Positions 46,504 through 57,429 of a stretch of DNA of 64,000 nt are shown piece after piece. A program made the position numbers and the translations under genes. Positions within the stretch are counted from its first letter, which is position 1; each line of letters begins with the position of its first letter. Under the pieces are notes generated by a model that saw nothing but the letters and a program-made list of their open reading frames with translations, had not been told where the DNA came from and made no database searches. Source of the DNA: Pseudomonadota bacterium (GTDB lineage Bacteria; Pseudomonadota; Gammaproteobacteria; Burkholderiales; Rhodocyclaceae); the NCBI GenBank assembly GCA_029776255.1, contig JAKOTN010000134.1, positions 124,001 to 188,000 on the forward strand. Direction: 5' to 3'.

Positions 46504-47517
46504 ATGAAAATGTCCAATCTGCTGTTCGGTGCGGTTGCCTGCGCACTTTCCGCCGTTCCGTTCGGGGCGCTGGCGCAACAACCTATCGTCATCAAATTCA
46601 GTCATGTGGTGGCGCACGATACGCCGAAGGGTCTGGCGGCGGAATTTTTTGCCAAGCGGGCCGGGGAACTGACCAAGGGTAAGGCCAAGGTCGAAGTGTA
46701 CGCCAACTCGACGCTGTACAAGGACAAGGAAGAGATGGAGGCGTTGCAGCTTGGCGCCGTGCAAATGCTGGCTCCATCGCTGGCAAAATTCGGTCCTCTT
46801 GGCGTCAAGGAATTCGAATTGTTCGACCTGCCGTACATCTTCGACAATTACGCCGAATTGCACAAAGTGACGCAGGGCGCAGTCGGGCAAACGCTGCTCA
46901 AAAAACTGGAGCCCAAGGGGGTGGTCGGTCTGGCCTTCTGGGACAACGGTTTCAAGTCGTTTTCGGCCAACACCCCGATCAAGACGCCAGCCGATCTGAA
47001 GGGCAAAAAAATGCGCATTCAGTCGTCGAAGGTGCTGGAAGAAGAGATGCGCGCATTGAGCGCCTTGCCGCAGGTGATGGCCTTCTCGGAGGTTTATCAG
47101 GCGTTGCAGACCGGTGTTGTCGATGGCACCGAGAATCCGATTTCGAATCTCTATACGCAGAAGATGTTTGAAGTGCAGAAGCATCTGACGCTGACCGAGC
47201 ATGGCTATCTGGGTTATGCCGTGGTGGTTAACAAGAAATTCTGGGAGGGGTTGCCGGCGGATGTGCGCGGCCAGCTCGAAAAAGCGATGCAGGAAGCGAC
47301 CACTTACGCCAACAAAATCGCCAAGGAGCAGAACGACAAGGATCTGGAGGCTGTGAAGAAGACAGGCAAGACACAGGTCTATACGCCGACGCCGGACGAG
47401 AAAAAAGCCTTCAAGAAAGCGCTTGCGCCGGTCCATGCCAAGATGGAGTCGCGGATCGGTAAGGATTTGCTGCAAGCGGTCTATAAGGAAACCGGCTTCG
47501 ATCCGAACAAACTCTAA
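46504..47517 (+). CDS. dctP: TRAP transporter solute-binding protein DctP
   Basis: Periplasmic binding protein for C4-dicarboxylates such as succinate, fumarate and malate. The 337-residue protein has a signal peptide cut after ALA at residue 24, then begins IVIKFSHVVAHDTPKG. The family segments KKMRIQSSKVLEEEMRALSA and EVYQALQTGVVDGTENPISN, the latter containing the ligand-contact region, are present. The sensor-regulator pair just upstream favours a dicarboxylate ligand. A hairpin terminator separates it from dctQ, which would allow more binding protein than membrane subunits. Confidence 0.95.
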   Translation: MKMSNLLFGAVACALSAVPFGALAQQPIVIKFSHVVAHDTPKGLAAEFFAKRAGELTKGKAKVEVYANSTLYKDKEEMEALQLGAVQMLAPSLAKFGPLGVKEFELFDLPYIFDNYAELHKVTQGAVGQTLLKKLEPKGVVGLAFWDNGFKSFSANTPIKTPADLKGKKMRIQSSKVLEEEMRALSALPQVMAFSEVYQALQTGVVDGTENPISNLYTQKMFEVQKHLTLTEHGYLGYAVVVNKKFWEGLPADVRGQLEKAMQEATTYANKIAKEQNDKDLEAVKKTGKTQVYTPTPDEKKAFKKALAPVHAKMESRIGKDLLQAVYKETGFDPNKL

Positions 47518-47538
47518 GCTCGGAAAACGAGACAAATG

Positions 47539-47574
47539 GCCCGTTGGGTGCACATGATCCAGCGGGCTTTTTTT
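47539..47574 (+). terminator. Hairpin terminator between dctP and dctQ
   Basis: GCCCGTTGG (47539-47547) pairs with CCAGCGGGC (47559-47567) with one G-U pair and an 11-base loop, followed by seven T residues. It stands 21 bases after the dctP stop and 20 bases before dctQ, so part of transcription would stop here, leaving dctP more abundant than dctQM. Confidence 0.8.
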
Positions 47575-47594
47575 CAGCCAGCGAAGGAGTGGTA

Positions 47595-48293
47595 ATGAAG
47601 ATTCTCGATCATCTGGAGGAATGGTTGATCACCTTCCTCATGGGGGCGGCGACGACGATCATTTTTTTGTCGGTCGCTCATCGCTATTTATCCGGGGTGG
47701 AAATTCCCGGTTTGCAGGACTGGCTGTTGGGGCTGAATTTTGGCTGGGCGCAGGAACTGTGCATCATCATGTTCGTTTGGATGGCCAAATTCGGTGCCGC
47801 CTATGGCGTGCGTACGGGTATCCACGTCGGTGTCGATGTGCTGATCAACCGCACGAAAGGGACTACCCGCGCCAAGTTCATCGTTTTTGGCCTGTTGGCC
47901 GGTGCGCTATTCACCGGGATCGTCGGTACGCTTGGCGCGCACTTCGTTTGGGAAAACGGTTTTCACCACGCTTTTTACAGTGCCATGGGCTGGGAGCTGA
48001 TTGATGTTCCCGAGGGGCCCACGACACCTGATCTCGAATGGCCGACGTGGATTGTATATAGCGCGATTCCGCTGGGTTCCAGCCTGATGTGTTTCCGTTT
48101 CTTGCAAGTGACCGTCAGTTTCGTTCGGACAGGTGAGTTGCCGCATCATGACCATGGGCACGTCGACGGCATTGAGGAAGAGACCGTGATTGATGAGCTG
48201 ACATCTTTTTCCATGGAAGACAATCTGCACGCACATGATCTGACCTATAAAAAACGCCATCCCGAAGAGCAGTCGGGCGAAGGAGGCAAGTAA
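47595..48293 (+). CDS. dctQ: TRAP transporter small membrane subunit DctQ
   Basis: Small inner-membrane subunit of 232 residues. It has four hydrophobic helices: ITFLMGAATTIIFLSVAHRY, one around AQELCIIMFVWMAKFGAA (the typical WxxELxxxxFxW region), one around FIVFGLLAGALFTGIVG, and one near PTWIVYSAIPLGSS. A long acidic, His-rich cytoplasmic tail (about residues 195-232) is unusual for the family. AAGGAG precedes the ATG. dctM begins two bases after its stop. Confidence 0.92.
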   Translation: MKILDHLEEWLITFLMGAATTIIFLSVAHRYLSGVEIPGLQDWLLGLNFGWAQELCIIMFVWMAKFGAAYGVRTGIHVGVDVLINRTKGTTRAKFIVFGLLAGALFTGIVGTLGAHFVWENGFHHAFYSAMGWELIDVPEGPTTPDLEWPTWIVYSAIPLGSSLMCFRFLQVTVSFVRTGELPHHDHGHVDGIEEETVIDELTSFSMEDNLHAHDLTYKKRHPEEQSGEGGK

Positions 48294-48295
48294 CC

Positions 48296-49579
48296 ATGAA
48301 CGCAGCCATTATTTTTGTCCTGTTGTTGTGCCTCATGCTTACCGGCATGCCGATTTCCATTTCGCTTGGTTTGACGGTACTCAGCTTCTTGTTCATGTTT
48401 ACCCAGGTACCGCTTGAATCGGTGGCTTTGAAGTTGTTTACCGGAATCGAGAAGTTCGAGATCATGGCCATCCCGTTCTTCATTCTGGCTGGCAATTTCC
48501 TGACGCATGGCGGGGTTGCCAGACGAATGATTAAGTTTGCCACTAGCATGGTCGGGCATTGGTATGGTGGTTTGGGTTTGGCCGGTGTTCTGGCTTGCGC
48601 CTTGTTTGCCGCGGTGTCGGGGTCGTCGCCGGCGACGGTGGTGGCAATCGGTTCGATCCTGATGCCGGCGATGGTCAAGGCCGGCTTCCCTAGCAAATTC
48701 GGCGCTGGCGTTATTACCACGTCCGGGGCGCTCGGCATTCTCATTCCCCCGTCTATTGTCATGGTCATGTATTCCGTGGCAACCAACACTTCGGTTGGCG
48801 CGCTGTTCATGGCTGGCGTGATTCCAGGTATCGGCTTGGCGATGGTTCTCGGTGGTGTAACGTGGTACCGAGCGAAGAAGTTCGACTATCCGCGCATGCA
48901 AAAGGCTAATTTTGGCGAACGCTGGAAGGCTTTTCGGGAATCGGTCTGGGGCTTGTTGCTGATTGTGGTGGTGATGGGCGGTATTTATAGCGGCACGTTT
49001 ACGCCAACGGAAGCGGCGGCCATGAGCGCGGTTTACGCCTTTTTCGTCGCGGTTTTCGTCTATAAGGACTTAACGATGAAGGACGTGCCGCGCGTCCTGC
49101 TCAACTCGGCGAACATGTCGGCGATGCTGCTCTATATCATCACCAACGCCGTTCTCTTCTCGTTCATCATGACCAACGAGAACATCCCGCAGGCGCTCGC
49201 CGACTGGATGCTCGGTCACGGGTTGGGGATGATCGCCTTCCTGTTGGCGGTAAACGTGATTTTGTTGCTGGCTGGCAACTTCATGGAACCCTCATCGATC
49301 GTGCTGATTTTTGCCCCGATTCTGTTCCCGGTAGCGGTCAAACTCGGCATCGATCCGGTGCACTTCGGCATTCTGATGGTGGTGAACATGGAAGTTGGCA
49401 TGTGCCACCCGCCGGTTGGGCTTAATCTCTACGTCGCATCTGGAATTACCAAAATGGGGATTACCGATTTGACCGTGGCGGTCTGGCCATGGCTGTTGTC
49501 GATGCTGGTATTCCTGGGGGTAGTCACTTATGTGCCGATTCTTTCGACCTGGTTGCCGAGAACGCTGGGCATGATGTAG
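48296..49579 (+). CDS. dctM: TRAP transporter large membrane subunit DctM
   Basis: Large Na+-coupled permease subunit of 427 residues with about 11-12 helices. It begins IIFVLLLCLMLTGMPISIS and contains the family signature AAVSGSSPATVVAIGSILMP (about residues 103-122) and LGILIPPSIVMVMYSV, with NFMEPSSIVLIFAPILFPV near the C-terminus. With DctP and DctQ it completes a tripartite ATP-independent transporter. It is followed by a strong hairpin terminator. Confidence 0.96.
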   Translation: MNAAIIFVLLLCLMLTGMPISISLGLTVLSFLFMFTQVPLESVALKLFTGIEKFEIMAIPFFILAGNFLTHGGVARRMIKFATSMVGHWYGGLGLAGVLACALFAAVSGSSPATVVAIGSILMPAMVKAGFPSKFGAGVITTSGALGILIPPSIVMVMYSVATNTSVGALFMAGVIPGIGLAMVLGGVTWYRAKKFDYPRMQKANFGERWKAFRESVWGLLLIVVVMGGIYSGTFTPTEAAAMSAVYAFFVAVFVYKDLTMKDVPRVLLNSANMSAMLLYIITNAVLFSFIMTNENIPQALADWMLGHGLGMIAFLLAVNVILLLAGNFMEPSSIVLIFAPILFPVAVKLGIDPVHFGILMVVNMEVGMCHPPVGLNLYVASGITKMGITDLTVAVWPWLLSMLVFLGVVTYVPILSTWLPRTLGMM

Positions 49580-49599
49580 CGCTCTCGGTAGGATCGTCG

Positions 49600-49634
49600 G
49601 CGCGCGTGCGGTGTGAAAACGCACGCGCGCTTTT
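49600..49634 (+). terminator. Intrinsic terminator of dctQM
   Basis: A perfect eleven-base-pair stem, GCGCGCGTGCG with CGCACGCGCGC, around a nine-base loop is followed by TTTT. It lies 20 bases after the dctM stop. Confidence 0.85.
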
Positions 49635-49670
49635 CATTTCCCTCCCTGTCGGTACGCCGACGGCAAGTCT

Positions 49671-49679
49671 TGGTATAAT
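49671..49679 (+). promoter_or_regulatory. Extended -10 promoter of ndk
   Basis: TGGTATAAT is a perfect extended -10 element (TGn plus TATAAT). It stands 70 bases upstream of ndk and after the dctM terminator. No clear -35 box is seen, as is usual for this promoter type. Confidence 0.6.
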
Positions 49680-49749
49680 TCCCGGTTGTCTTTCTAGCAA
49701 TATGATTTCTCGTTGTTTTTCTTCACTTACCCGCCCTGGAGAATAGTCG

Positions 49750-50178
49750 ATGGCCATCGAACGCACACTTTCAATCATTAAACCCGACGCCGTTGCCAAG
49801 AACGTCATCGGCAAGATTTACTCCCGTTTCGAGAGCAATGGTCTGAAGATCGTCGCAGCGAAGCTGGCGTGGTTGTCGCCGCAGGAAGCCGGTGCCTTCT
49901 ACGCGGTGCACAAAGAGCGTCCATTTTTCAACGACTTGGTTTCGTTCATGATTTCCGGCCCGGTAATGATTCAGGTTTTGGAGGGCGAGGGCGCCATCGC
50001 CAAGAACCGCGAGTTGATGGGTGCCACCGATCCGAAGAAAGCGGAGCCGGGAACGATCCGCGCCGACTTCGCGGAGTCGATCGACGCCAACGCCGTGCAT
50101 GGTTCGGATGGCGAGGACACCGCGAAGGTGGAAATCGCTTTCTTCTTCCCGGCGATGTCGGTTTACGCCGGTCGCTGA
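49750..50178 (+). CDS. ndk: Nucleoside diphosphate kinase
   Basis: Transfers the gamma phosphate of ATP to nucleoside diphosphates through a phosphohistidine. The 142-residue protein begins [15 protein letters not shown] and carries catalytic His117 in the NAVHGSD motif. CCTGGAGAATAGTCG supplies a GGAG ribosome site. It begins the conserved ndk-rlmN-pilW-rodZ-ispG-hisS-yfgM-bamB-der run. Confidence 0.98.
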   Translation: MAIERTLSIIKPDAVAKNVIGKIYSRFESNGLKIVAAKLAWLSPQEAGAFYAVHKERPFFNDLVSFMISGPVMIQVLEGEGAIAKNRELMGATDPKKAEPGTIRADFAESIDANAVHGSDGEDTAKVEIAFFFPAMSVYAGR

Positions 50179-50200
50179 GACCGCCGTTTCCTTGCCGGCG

Positions 50201-51316
50201 ATGGTCAATTTACTCGATTTCGATGTCGAAGGCCTTACGGCTTTCCTGGCGGCGAGGGGTGAGAAACCGTTCCGTGCCAAGCAGGTGTCGCGCTGGATGC
50301 ATCGTTTCGGGCAGTCCGATTTCGACGGCATGACCGATATCGCGCGCAATTTGCGCGAGACGCTGAAGACGCTGGCGGTCATCGCGCCGCCGGCGATCAT
50401 CGCCGATACGCGAGCCGGGGACGGCACGCGGAAGTTCCTTTTCGACGTGGGTGGCGGCAACGCCGTCGAAGCCGTTTTCATCCCCGAGGATGATCGGGGG
50501 ACGCTGTGTATATCAACGCAGGCTGGTTGTGCGCTCGATTGTTCGTTCTGCTCGACCGGAAAGCAGGGTTTCAACCGAAATCTGACGGTGGCCGAGATCG
50601 TCGGCCAGCTGTGGCAGGTCAGGCACGCTGTCGGGGCGTACCGAGAGAATGGCTCGCAAGGCGAACGCCTCATCACCAATGTCGTGCTGATGGGCATGGG
50701 TGAACCCTTGTCCAATCTCGACAACACCGTCAGCGCCTTGCGTGTGTTACTCGACGACCATGCCTACGGTTTGTCGCGTCGCCGTGTGACCGTATCGACC
50801 TCCGGTCTGGTGCCGGCGCTGGACCGCCTTCGCGACGAATGTCCGGTGGCCCTGGCGGTATCCTTGCACGCTCCGAACGATTCCTTGCGCGATCGGCTGG
50901 TGCCGATCAATCGCAAATATCCCTTGTCGCAACTGCTGGCGGCGTGCCGGCGTTATCTCGAAAAAGCGCCGCGCGACTTCGTCACTTTCGAGTACGTGAT
51001 GCTCGATGGCGTCAATGATTCGGAGGCGCAGGCGAACGAGTTGATTGCCTTGACTCGCGAGGTGCCGTGCAAGTTCAACCTGATTCCGTTCAACCCGTTT
51101 CCAGGATCGTCGTATCGACGTTCCTCGCCCATCCGCATTCGGCGTTTTGCCGAGATTCTGATGGCGGCGGGCGTGGTGACAACGACACGAAAAACGCGTG
51201 GCGACGATATCGACGCGGCTTGCGGGCAACTCGCCGGGCAGGTGCTGGACCGGACGGAGCGGACCGCGCGCCGGACCTTCGCGCTACGTCTCGAGCCCCG
51301 CGAGGTGTGTCGATGA
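50201..51316 (+). CDS. rlmN: Dual-specificity 23S rRNA/tRNA adenine-C2 methyltransferase RlmN
   Basis: Radical SAM enzyme that methylates C2 of A2503 in 23S rRNA and of A37 in some tRNAs. The 371-residue protein has the cluster motif CALDCSFC (Cys110, 114, 117), the GMGEPLSN motif, and [13 protein letters not shown] near the C-terminus. The methyl-carrying Cys is expected in [17 protein letters not shown]. The ATG at 50201 begins VNLLDFD, as in the family. The stop overlaps the pilW-type start by ATGA. Confidence 0.97.
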   Translation: MVNLLDFDVEGLTAFLAARGEKPFRAKQVSRWMHRFGQSDFDGMTDIARNLRETLKTLAVIAPPAIIADTRAGDGTRKFLFDVGGGNAVEAVFIPEDDRGTLCISTQAGCALDCSFCSTGKQGFNRNLTVAEIVGQLWQVRHAVGAYRENGSQGERLITNVVLMGMGEPLSNLDNTVSALRVLLDDHAYGLSRRRVTVSTSGLVPALDRLRDECPVALAVSLHAPNDSLRDRLVPINRKYPLSQLLAACRRYLEKAPRDFVTFEYVMLDGVNDSEAQANELIALTREVPCKFNLIPFNPFPGSSYRRSSPIRIRRFAEILMAAGVVTTTRKTRGDDIDAACGQLAGQVLDRTERTARRTFALRLEPREVCR

Positions 51317-52116
51317 GCAAGGCCGCGCTGGCGTTGACCATGGCGTTGAGTCTTGCGGCGTGCTCGTCGGGCATGTTCGCGCCGGTCACCGTCAACAAAA
51401 CCGCCGAGGAGGTCGTGGATTCGCGGACACCGACAGCGCCTCGCGATGCGCGGACCCGCGCCAAATTGCATACCGAACTCGGCGCGCTCTATCTACAGAA
51501 CGGCAACATGTCGGTGGCCCTTGAAGAGTTGACCTACGCGATCACTCTCGACGGCAGCTACGCCAAGGCCTATGGTGCGCGGGGCTTGACCTTGTATTAC
51601 ATCAACGAGATTCAACTCGCGGACCGCGATTTCCGGCAGGCGATGAGCCTTGACAGCAACGACCCGGAGATCAACAACAACTACGGCTGGTATCTGTGTC
51701 AGATCGGCCGGGAAAAAGAAGGCCTCGCGCTTTTTCAGCGCGTCATCCGAAATTCCTTGTACGAAACGCCCGACAAGGCGTATGCCAATGCCGGTGCGTG
51801 TTACATCAAGATCGGTGACCTCGCTCTGGCCGAAGGCATGTTGCAGCATAGCCTCAACCTGATGCCGGACAATGTGCAGGCGCGTCAGCACATGGCCGCC
51901 ATTCTTTACCGACGCGGCGAGTTGGACGCGGCCTTGCAACAGTTGATGGAAGTGGTGAACAAGGCCGAGCCAGGTGCCGAAGTGTTGTGGCTACTGGTTC
52001 GTATCGAACGAAAATTGGGCAATCGCCTTGCCGAGGCGCGCTACAGTAGTCAATTGCGGCGTAAATTCCCGCTTTCGCCTGAAGCCCAGGATCTGCTGAA
52101 AGGCCACTTCGAATGA
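51313..52116 (+). CDS. pilW: Type IV pilus assembly lipoprotein PilW/PilF
   Basis: Outer-membrane lipoprotein (pilotin) that helps the PilQ secretin assemble. The 267-residue protein has a lipobox ending LAAC (Cys17), then six TPR-like helices pairs: [58 protein letters not shown] and others. NNNYGWYLC is typical of PilF/PilW. It overlaps rlmN and rodZ by ATGA at both ends, fitting the conserved cluster. Confidence 0.93.
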   Translation: MSKAALALTMALSLAACSSGMFAPVTVNKTAEEVVDSRTPTAPRDARTRAKLHTELGALYLQNGNMSVALEELTYAITLDGSYAKAYGARGLTLYYINEIQLADRDFRQAMSLDSNDPEINNNYGWYLCQIGREKEGLALFQRVIRNSLYETPDKAYANAGACYIKIGDLALAEGMLQHSLNLMPDNVQARQHMAAILYRRGELDAALQQLMEVVNKAEPGAEVLWLLVRIERKLGNRLAEARYSSQLRRKFPLSPEAQDLLKGHFE

Positions 52117-53030
52117 GTGATCAAGCTCCCTTTCCCAATGCCTCCGGGGACGATCAGCCTGCGACGGATGCCTACCAGGCCCATGAAACGACTGTCGAGG
52201 CGCCTGCTTTGGAGCACGTCGGACAGCGCTTGCTCGCGGCCCGTGAGGCGCGGAACATGAGCGTGGTCGAAGTCGCCCAGATGCTCAAGCTCGGCCCCAG
52301 GCAGGTGGAGGCGCTGGAGTCGGAGGACTGGCAGGCGCTTCCCGGAAACACCATGATCCGGGGGTTTGTGCGCAACTATGCGCGCGTGCTCAATCTGGAT
52401 CCGGAACCGTTGATGCAAGGACTCGACGCCGCGCATCTCCAACGAACGCTGCAACTGGATGTGTCCGCCGGTACGCGCGCCACCTTGCCGCAGGTGACCA
52501 ACCGCGTGCAGCGGCGCGACTATCTCGCCGTGCTGGCCGGGTTGCTGGTTCTCGCTCTGGCGGCCGTGGCCTATTTTTTCGTGCCGCCCAATCTGTGGCA
52601 GGGCAAGCTGAGTAGCGAGCGGCCGATCTCGCCAGCGCCGGCCGAGCCGTTGCCCGCCGCGGCGTCGCCGGCCGTTCCCGCGGCAGCGACTGGTGAATCG
52701 GTAACGCCAATTGCCCCGCCCAATGCGACCGTGCTGTCGGACGGCGGTGCGGCGTCGGAACGTTCGCCGGCACAGGAGACGCTTGCGGTGCCGTCCGGCA
52801 GCGGACTGAAATTTACTTTCGCGCAAGCGGCCTGGGTTGAGGTTCGCGATGCGGCCGGTCGCCTCCTGCTGTCCGAACTGAGTCCCGCCGGTTCACGGCG
52901 CGAGGTGCTGGGGCAGCCACCCTTTGCCTTGGTGGTCGGTAATGCTTCGGAAGTGACCTTGGAATATAAAGGACGCGTTGTCGATTTGCTCCCACGTAAC
53001 AAGGGTGTCGCACGGTTGACCCTCGAATGA
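52113..53030 (+). CDS. rodZ: RodZ-like cell-shape protein
   Basis: Bitopic inner-membrane protein of 305 residues that anchors MreB. The N-terminal helix-turn-helix ([20 protein letters not shown]; residues about 32-95) includes [18 protein letters not shown]. One helix (about 133-152, [20 protein letters not shown]) leads to a periplasmic Pro/Ala/Ser linker and a C-terminal DUF4115 domain ([20 protein letters not shown]). It lies between pilW and ispG as in many proteobacteria. Confidence 0.93.
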   Translation: MSDQAPFPNASGDDQPATDAYQAHETTVEAPALEHVGQRLLAAREARNMSVVEVAQMLKLGPRQVEALESEDWQALPGNTMIRGFVRNYARVLNLDPEPLMQGLDAAHLQRTLQLDVSAGTRATLPQVTNRVQRRDYLAVLAGLLVLALAAVAYFFVPPNLWQGKLSSERPISPAPAEPLPAAASPAVPAAATGESVTPIAPPNATVLSDGGAASERSPAQETLAVPSGSGLKFTFAQAAWVEVRDAAGRLLLSELSPAGSRREVLGQPPFALVVGNASEVTLEYKGRVVDLLPRNKGVARLTLE

Positions 53031-53055
53031 GAGACGTGCGAGAGGTGATGCAGCC

Positions 53056-54300
53056 GTGAGCGCGACGCCGTCCGGGGGGGCGCGCCGTCGGACGCGCGCG
53101 GTTGACATCGGGCAGGTCGGCATCGGCGGTGAATCGCCGGTGCGCATCCAGTCGATGACCAACACCGATACCGCCGATGTTCTCCGCACGGCCATGCAAT
53201 GCGCGGAATTGGCGCGGGCCGGTTCGGAGTTGGTGAGAATTACCGTCAACACCCCCGAAGCCGCCGCTGCCGTCGTCGCTGTCCGCGAACAACTCGAGCG
53301 CATGGGGGTCGATGTGCCGTTGATCGGCGATTTCCACTACAACGGGCATCGCTTGCTGGCCGAGTATCCCGATTGTGCGCAGGCGCTCGCCAAGTACCGC
53401 ATCAATCCCGGTAACGTCGGGCACGGTCGTAAACGCGACGGGCAATTCGCTCAAATGGTTGAAATTGCCTGCAAATACGAGAAACCGGTGCGGATCGGCG
53501 TCAATTGGGGCAGCCTCGACCAGGATCTGCTGGCGCGGATCATGGACGAAAACGGGGCGCGCGCCGAGCCGTGGGACACCGTGCGGGTGATGCGCGAAGC
53601 GATGGTCGCCTCGGCCATCGAATCGGCGGCGAGAGCCGAGGAAATCGGTTTGCCCGGTGAGCGAATCGTGCTGTCCTGCAAGGTTTCCGGCGTCCAAGAT
53701 TTGATCGCTATTTACCGCGATCTCTCGCAACGCTGCGACTATCCCTTGCACCTTGGCCTGACCGAAGCCGGGATGGGTTCGAAGGGCATCGTCGCGTCGA
53801 CGGCGGCGATGGCGGTGTTGTTGCAGGAAGGCATCGGCGACACCATCCGCGTTTCGCTGACTCCCGAGCCGGGAGGGCCGCGCACGCAGGAAGTGATCGT
53901 CGCGCAGGAGATGCTGCAAACCATGGGGTTACGGGCTTTCACTCCGATGGTTGTCGCCTGCCCCGGTTGCGGCCGGACCACCAGCACCTTCTTTCAGGAA
54001 CTCGCGCGGTCCATTCAGGATCATGTCCGTCGCCGGATGCCGCAGTGGCGAGGCGACTATGACGGAGTCGAGAACATGACGCTCGCGGTGATGGGCTGCG
54101 TGGTCAATGGCCCTGGCGAAAGCAAGCATGCCAACATTGGCATCAGCCTGCCGGGGACCGGCGAAGCGCCAGCGGCGCCGGTGTTCATCGACGGCGCCAA
54201 GACCGTGACCTTGCGCGGCGAGCATATCGCCGAGGAATTCACCACGCTCGTCGACGCCTATGTGGCGCGCACCTATCAGAGAAAGATGGCCGGCCGATGA
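53056..54300 (+). CDS. ispG: 4-hydroxy-3-methylbut-2-enyl diphosphate synthase (GcpE)
   Basis: Fe-S reductase of the MEP isoprenoid pathway. The 414-residue protein begins near [19 protein letters not shown] and has SMTNTDT, a TIM-barrel part, and the C-terminal cluster cysteines CPGCGRT and [12 protein letters not shown] 53056 is the start; it is preceded by GAGAGGTGATG. The stop overlaps hisS by ATGA. Confidence 0.97.
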   Translation: MSATPSGGARRRTRAVDIGQVGIGGESPVRIQSMTNTDTADVLRTAMQCAELARAGSELVRITVNTPEAAAAVVAVREQLERMGVDVPLIGDFHYNGHRLLAEYPDCAQALAKYRINPGNVGHGRKRDGQFAQMVEIACKYEKPVRIGVNWGSLDQDLLARIMDENGARAEPWDTVRVMREAMVASAIESAARAEEIGLPGERIVLSCKVSGVQDLIAIYRDLSQRCDYPLHLGLTEAGMGSKGIVASTAAMAVLLQEGIGDTIRVSLTPEPGGPRTQEVIVAQEMLQTMGLRAFTPMVVACPGCGRTTSTFFQELARSIQDHVRRRMPQWRGDYDGVENMTLAVMGCVVNGPGESKHANIGISLPGTGEAPAAPVFIDGAKTVTLRGEHIAEEFTTLVDAYVARTYQRKMAGR

Positions 54301-55595
54301 GTACGCCGAAAATCCAGTCCGTACGCGGAATGAACGACATTCTGCCCGACGAGGCCGAATTCTGGGGTCTGTTCGAGGAAACCGTCTGTTCCTGGCTGAA
54401 AAGCTACGGTTACCGGCCGATCCGTCTGCCCGTCGTCGAGCCGACGCCGCTGTTCAAACGCGCGATTGGCGAAGTGACCGACATCGTCGAGAAGGAGATG
54501 TACTCTTTCGTCGACAGCCTCAATGGCGAACCGCTGACCTTGCGTCCGGAAGGAACCGCCGGTTGTGTCCGCGCCGTCATTCAGCACAACCTGCTGGCCC
54601 AGCAGCCACAGCGACTTTACTACCTTGGGCAGATGTTCCGCCACGAGCGGCCGCAAAAAGGGCGCTACCGGCAGTTCCATCAGGTTGGCGTCGAATCGTT
54701 CGGCTTCGCGGGTCCGGACATCGATGCCGAGCAGATTCTGATGGGCGCCCGACTGTGGGGCGATCTTGGCCTCGACGGCATTTCCCTGCAACTCAACACG
54801 CTCGGGCAAGCGGACGAGCGGGCACGGCACCGTGAGGAACTGATCGCTTATTTCGAGCGCAACCGTCAAATGCTTGACGATGACGCCTGCCGGCGCTTGC
54901 ACAGCAATCCCTTGCGCATCCTCGACAGCAAGAATCCTGCCTTGCAGGACCTGATCCTCGGTGCGCCGCGACTCATCGACCACCTGGGCGCGGCGTCCAT
55001 GGCCCATTTCGAAGGCGTGCAACACGTCTTGCGCGACGCCGGTGTGCCGTTCACGATCAATCCCCGGCTGGTCCGCGGGCTCGACTACTACAATCTGACG
55101 GTTTTCGAATGGGTCACCGACCGCCTCGGCGCGCAGGGCACGGTTTGCGCCGGCGGGCGTTACGACGGATTGGTCGAGCAACTCGGCGGCAAGCCGGCTC
55201 CCGCGTGTGGCTTCGCGATGGGCGTTGAACGTCTGGTGGGACTGCTGCGCGATGCCGGTGGCGAAACCAAAGGCGCGGCGATGGATGTTTATCTCGTGCA
55301 TCAAGGCCATGCCGCGTCGCGGCTGGCGGTGCGGGTTGCCGAGGGGTTGCGCGATGCGGGTGTCGACGTGCTTTTCCATTGCGGTGGTGGCAGCTTCAAA
55401 TCGCAAATGAAGAAAGCCGACGCCTCCGGCGCCACCTTCGCGGTGATCATCGGTGACGACGAGGCGGCGGTCGGCGAGGTGGCGCTCAAGCCCTTGCGTG
55501 CCGACGAGGCGCCAGCGAACAAGCAAAAACGGGTCAAGGTCGACGATCTTGCCGATGAAATCATGCGTTGTCTTTTTGATTGGGAAGAATCGTAA
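54297..55595 (+). CDS. hisS: Histidyl-tRNA synthetase
   Basis: Class II aminoacyl-tRNA synthetase of 432 residues. Motif 1 and ATP site: [16 protein letters not shown] and TLRPEGTAG; motif 2: [20 protein letters not shown]; the His-specific [17 protein letters not shown]; motif 3: [12 protein letters not shown]-terminal anticodon-binding domain follows from about residue 330. The stop overlaps the next start by one base (TAATG). Confidence 0.98.
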   Translation: MSTPKIQSVRGMNDILPDEAEFWGLFEETVCSWLKSYGYRPIRLPVVEPTPLFKRAIGEVTDIVEKEMYSFVDSLNGEPLTLRPEGTAGCVRAVIQHNLLAQQPQRLYYLGQMFRHERPQKGRYRQFHQVGVESFGFAGPDIDAEQILMGARLWGDLGLDGISLQLNTLGQADERARHREELIAYFERNRQMLDDDACRRLHSNPLRILDSKNPALQDLILGAPRLIDHLGAASMAHFEGVQHVLRDAGVPFTINPRLVRGLDYYNLTVFEWVTDRLGAQGTVCAGGRYDGLVEQLGGKPAPACGFAMGVERLVGLLRDAGGETKGAAMDVYLVHQGHAASRLAVRVAEGLRDAGVDVLFHCGGGSFKSQMKKADASGATFAVIIGDDEAAVGEVALKPLRADEAPANKQKRVKVDDLADEIMRCLFDWEES

Positions 55596-56281
55596 TGGCT
55601 ACCTACGACCTCGAAGAGCAGGAACAAATTGCCGAACTCAAGGCGTGGTGGAAGCAATACGGCAATCTGGTCGCCGGCGTCGCCACCGTCGCCGCGCTTG
55701 GCGTACTCGCCTGGCAAGGCTGGAACTGGTATCAGCGCAATCAGGCGGCGCAGGCGTCGGCGGTTTATGGCGTTTTGCAACAAGCGGTGGCGGAAAACGA
55801 CCTCCAACGAATCAAGACCTCCAGCGGCGAACTGCTGGAGAAATTTCCGTCGACCGTCTATGCCTCCCTAGCGGCGCTGACGGCGGCCAAGGCGACCAAC
55901 GAGGCTGGCGACGCCAAGACCGCCAAGTTGCAGTTGGTTTGGGTGACCGAACACGGCAAGGACGAATTGCGCGATTTGGCGCGTTTACGCCTGGTCGCCC
56001 TGTTGCTCGACGAGAAAGCCTACGATGACGCGCTGAAACAGATCGAAGGCGCCGTCAGCCCAGGTTTTGCCGCCCGTTTCCAGGATACGCGCGGCGATGT
56101 TTTCAACGCCCAAGGCAAGAAAAGCGAGGCGCGCGCCGCCTATCAGGCGGCACTGGCCGCGTTGGCGGAAACCGACAAGTCCGGCAAGGAGAAAAGCAAT
56201 TTGCCAGGCGCGCAGCAGGCCAATTCGGCCTACGGCGAATTGCTCCAACTCAAGCTCGACGCCCTGGGGGAGGGGAATTGA
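55595..56281 (+). CDS. yfgM: YfgM-like ancillary SecYEG chaperone / TPR membrane protein
   Basis: Single-pass inner-membrane protein of 228 residues. It begins with an acidic amphipathic part (LEEQEQIAELKAWWKQYGN), one helix (about 23-44), then a periplasmic TPR-like domain (LLEKFPSTVYASLAALTAAK and LRDLARLRLVALLLDEKAYD). E. coli YfgM is found with SecYEG and PpiD. The gene is always next to bamB in this cluster. The C-terminal part contains a Lys/Glu-rich stretch. Confidence 0.93.
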   Translation: MATYDLEEQEQIAELKAWWKQYGNLVAGVATVAALGVLAWQGWNWYQRNQAAQASAVYGVLQQAVAENDLQRIKTSSGELLEKFPSTVYASLAALTAAKATNEAGDAKTAKLQLVWVTEHGKDELRDLARLRLVALLLDEKAYDDALKQIEGAVSPGFAARFQDTRGDVFNAQGKKSEARAAYQAALAALAETDKSGKEKSNLPGAQQANSAYGELLQLKLDALGEGN

Positions 56282-56283
56282 CC

Positions 56284-57429
56284 ATGAGCCGCGCCTTTGT
56301 CGCCATCCTGTTGTCGGCGTCGCTGGCCGGCTGTTCGATGCTTGATGCGCTGAATCCTTTTTCTTCCAGCGGAAGCGGACCCAAAATGGCCGAACTGCGG
56401 CCGATAGACACTTCGGCGGATGTGCATGTTCTCTGGCAGGAGGGCGTCGGCAAGGGCGACGGTTATATCTTCGTTCCCGCCGTGGTCGGTTCCTCGGTTT
56501 ACGCCGCCGCGCGCAACGGCACCATCGCCCGTTTCGATGGCGGACAGCAGGTCTGGCGTATATATGCCGAACAGCCGCTGGCGGGCGGTGTCGGGGCGGA
56601 CGACCGGCTAGTGGTTGTCGGCACCGCCAAGGGCGATGTGCTGGCTTTCGCCGCGGCGGACGGTCACTTGTTATGGAAAGGCAAGGCCAGCAGCGAGATC
56701 GTCGCGCCGCCGGTCATCGGTTCTTCAGTGGTCGTCGTTCGCAGTGGCGACCATCGTTTGGCGGCGTACGACGCGCTCGACGGCAAGCGCAAGTGGGTCT
56801 ATCAGCGCCCGAATCCGCCCCTGTCCTTACGGACGGCGGCGCCGCCGTTGCTGGCCGATAAATACGTTTTTGCCGGTTTCCCTGGCGGTAAATTGATTGC
56901 CGTCGGCATCGACAACGGTGTGCCGCTGTGGGAAGGCACCGTGGCTTTGCCGAAGGGCGCCACCGAACTCGACCGCGTTGCGGATGTGACCAGCGTGCCG
57001 GTGATCGACGGGCGGACGATCTGTGCCGCTGCTTTTCAGGGGCGCGTGTCGTGTTTCGATTTGGGGTCCGGCAACATGATCTGGACGCGTGACATTTCCA
57101 GCGCCGCGGGTTTGGCGGTCGACGACCGCTACGTGTTCGTCAGTGACGACAAGGGGGCCGTGCATGCGCTCGACAAATCGAGTGGGGCCAGCATTTGGAA
57201 ACAGGACAAACTCTTCCTCCGGCAGCTGACCGCGCCGCTCCCGCGCCGCAATCTGTTGGCGGTTGCGGATGTCCAAGGCATCGTCCATTTCCTGAAACGC
57301 GACGACGGCGCCTTTGCCGCCCGTTTAAGTACCGACGGTAGTGCGATCGTCGCGCCGCTGCAAAGCCAGGGGAGCCATTTCATCGCGCAAACGACCAACG
57401 GGCGTGTGTTCGCGATCGACGGTCAATGA
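56284..57429 (+). CDS. bamB: Outer-membrane assembly lipoprotein BamB
   Basis: Lipoprotein of the BAM complex that aids insertion of beta-barrel proteins. The 381-residue protein has a lipobox SLAGC (Cys17) followed by an eight-bladed PQQ-type propeller, with repeats such as [46 protein letters not shown] and [14 protein letters not shown] 56284 is used, two bases after the yfgM stop; a TTG two codons earlier is unlikely. The stop overlaps the der start by ATGA. Confidence 0.96.
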   Translation: MSRAFVAILLSASLAGCSMLDALNPFSSSGSGPKMAELRPIDTSADVHVLWQEGVGKGDGYIFVPAVVGSSVYAAARNGTIARFDGGQQVWRIYAEQPLAGGVGADDRLVVVGTAKGDVLAFAAADGHLLWKGKASSEIVAPPVIGSSVVVVRSGDHRLAAYDALDGKRKWVYQRPNPPLSLRTAAPPLLADKYVFAGFPGGKLIAVGIDNGVPLWEGTVALPKGATELDRVADVTSVPVIDGRTICAAAFQGRVSCFDLGSGNMIWTRDISSAAGLAVDDRYVFVSDDKGAVHALDKSSGASIWKQDKLFLRQLTAPLPRRNLLAVADVQGIVHFLKRDDGAFAARLSTDGSAIVAPLQSQGSHFIAQTTNGRVFAIDGQ

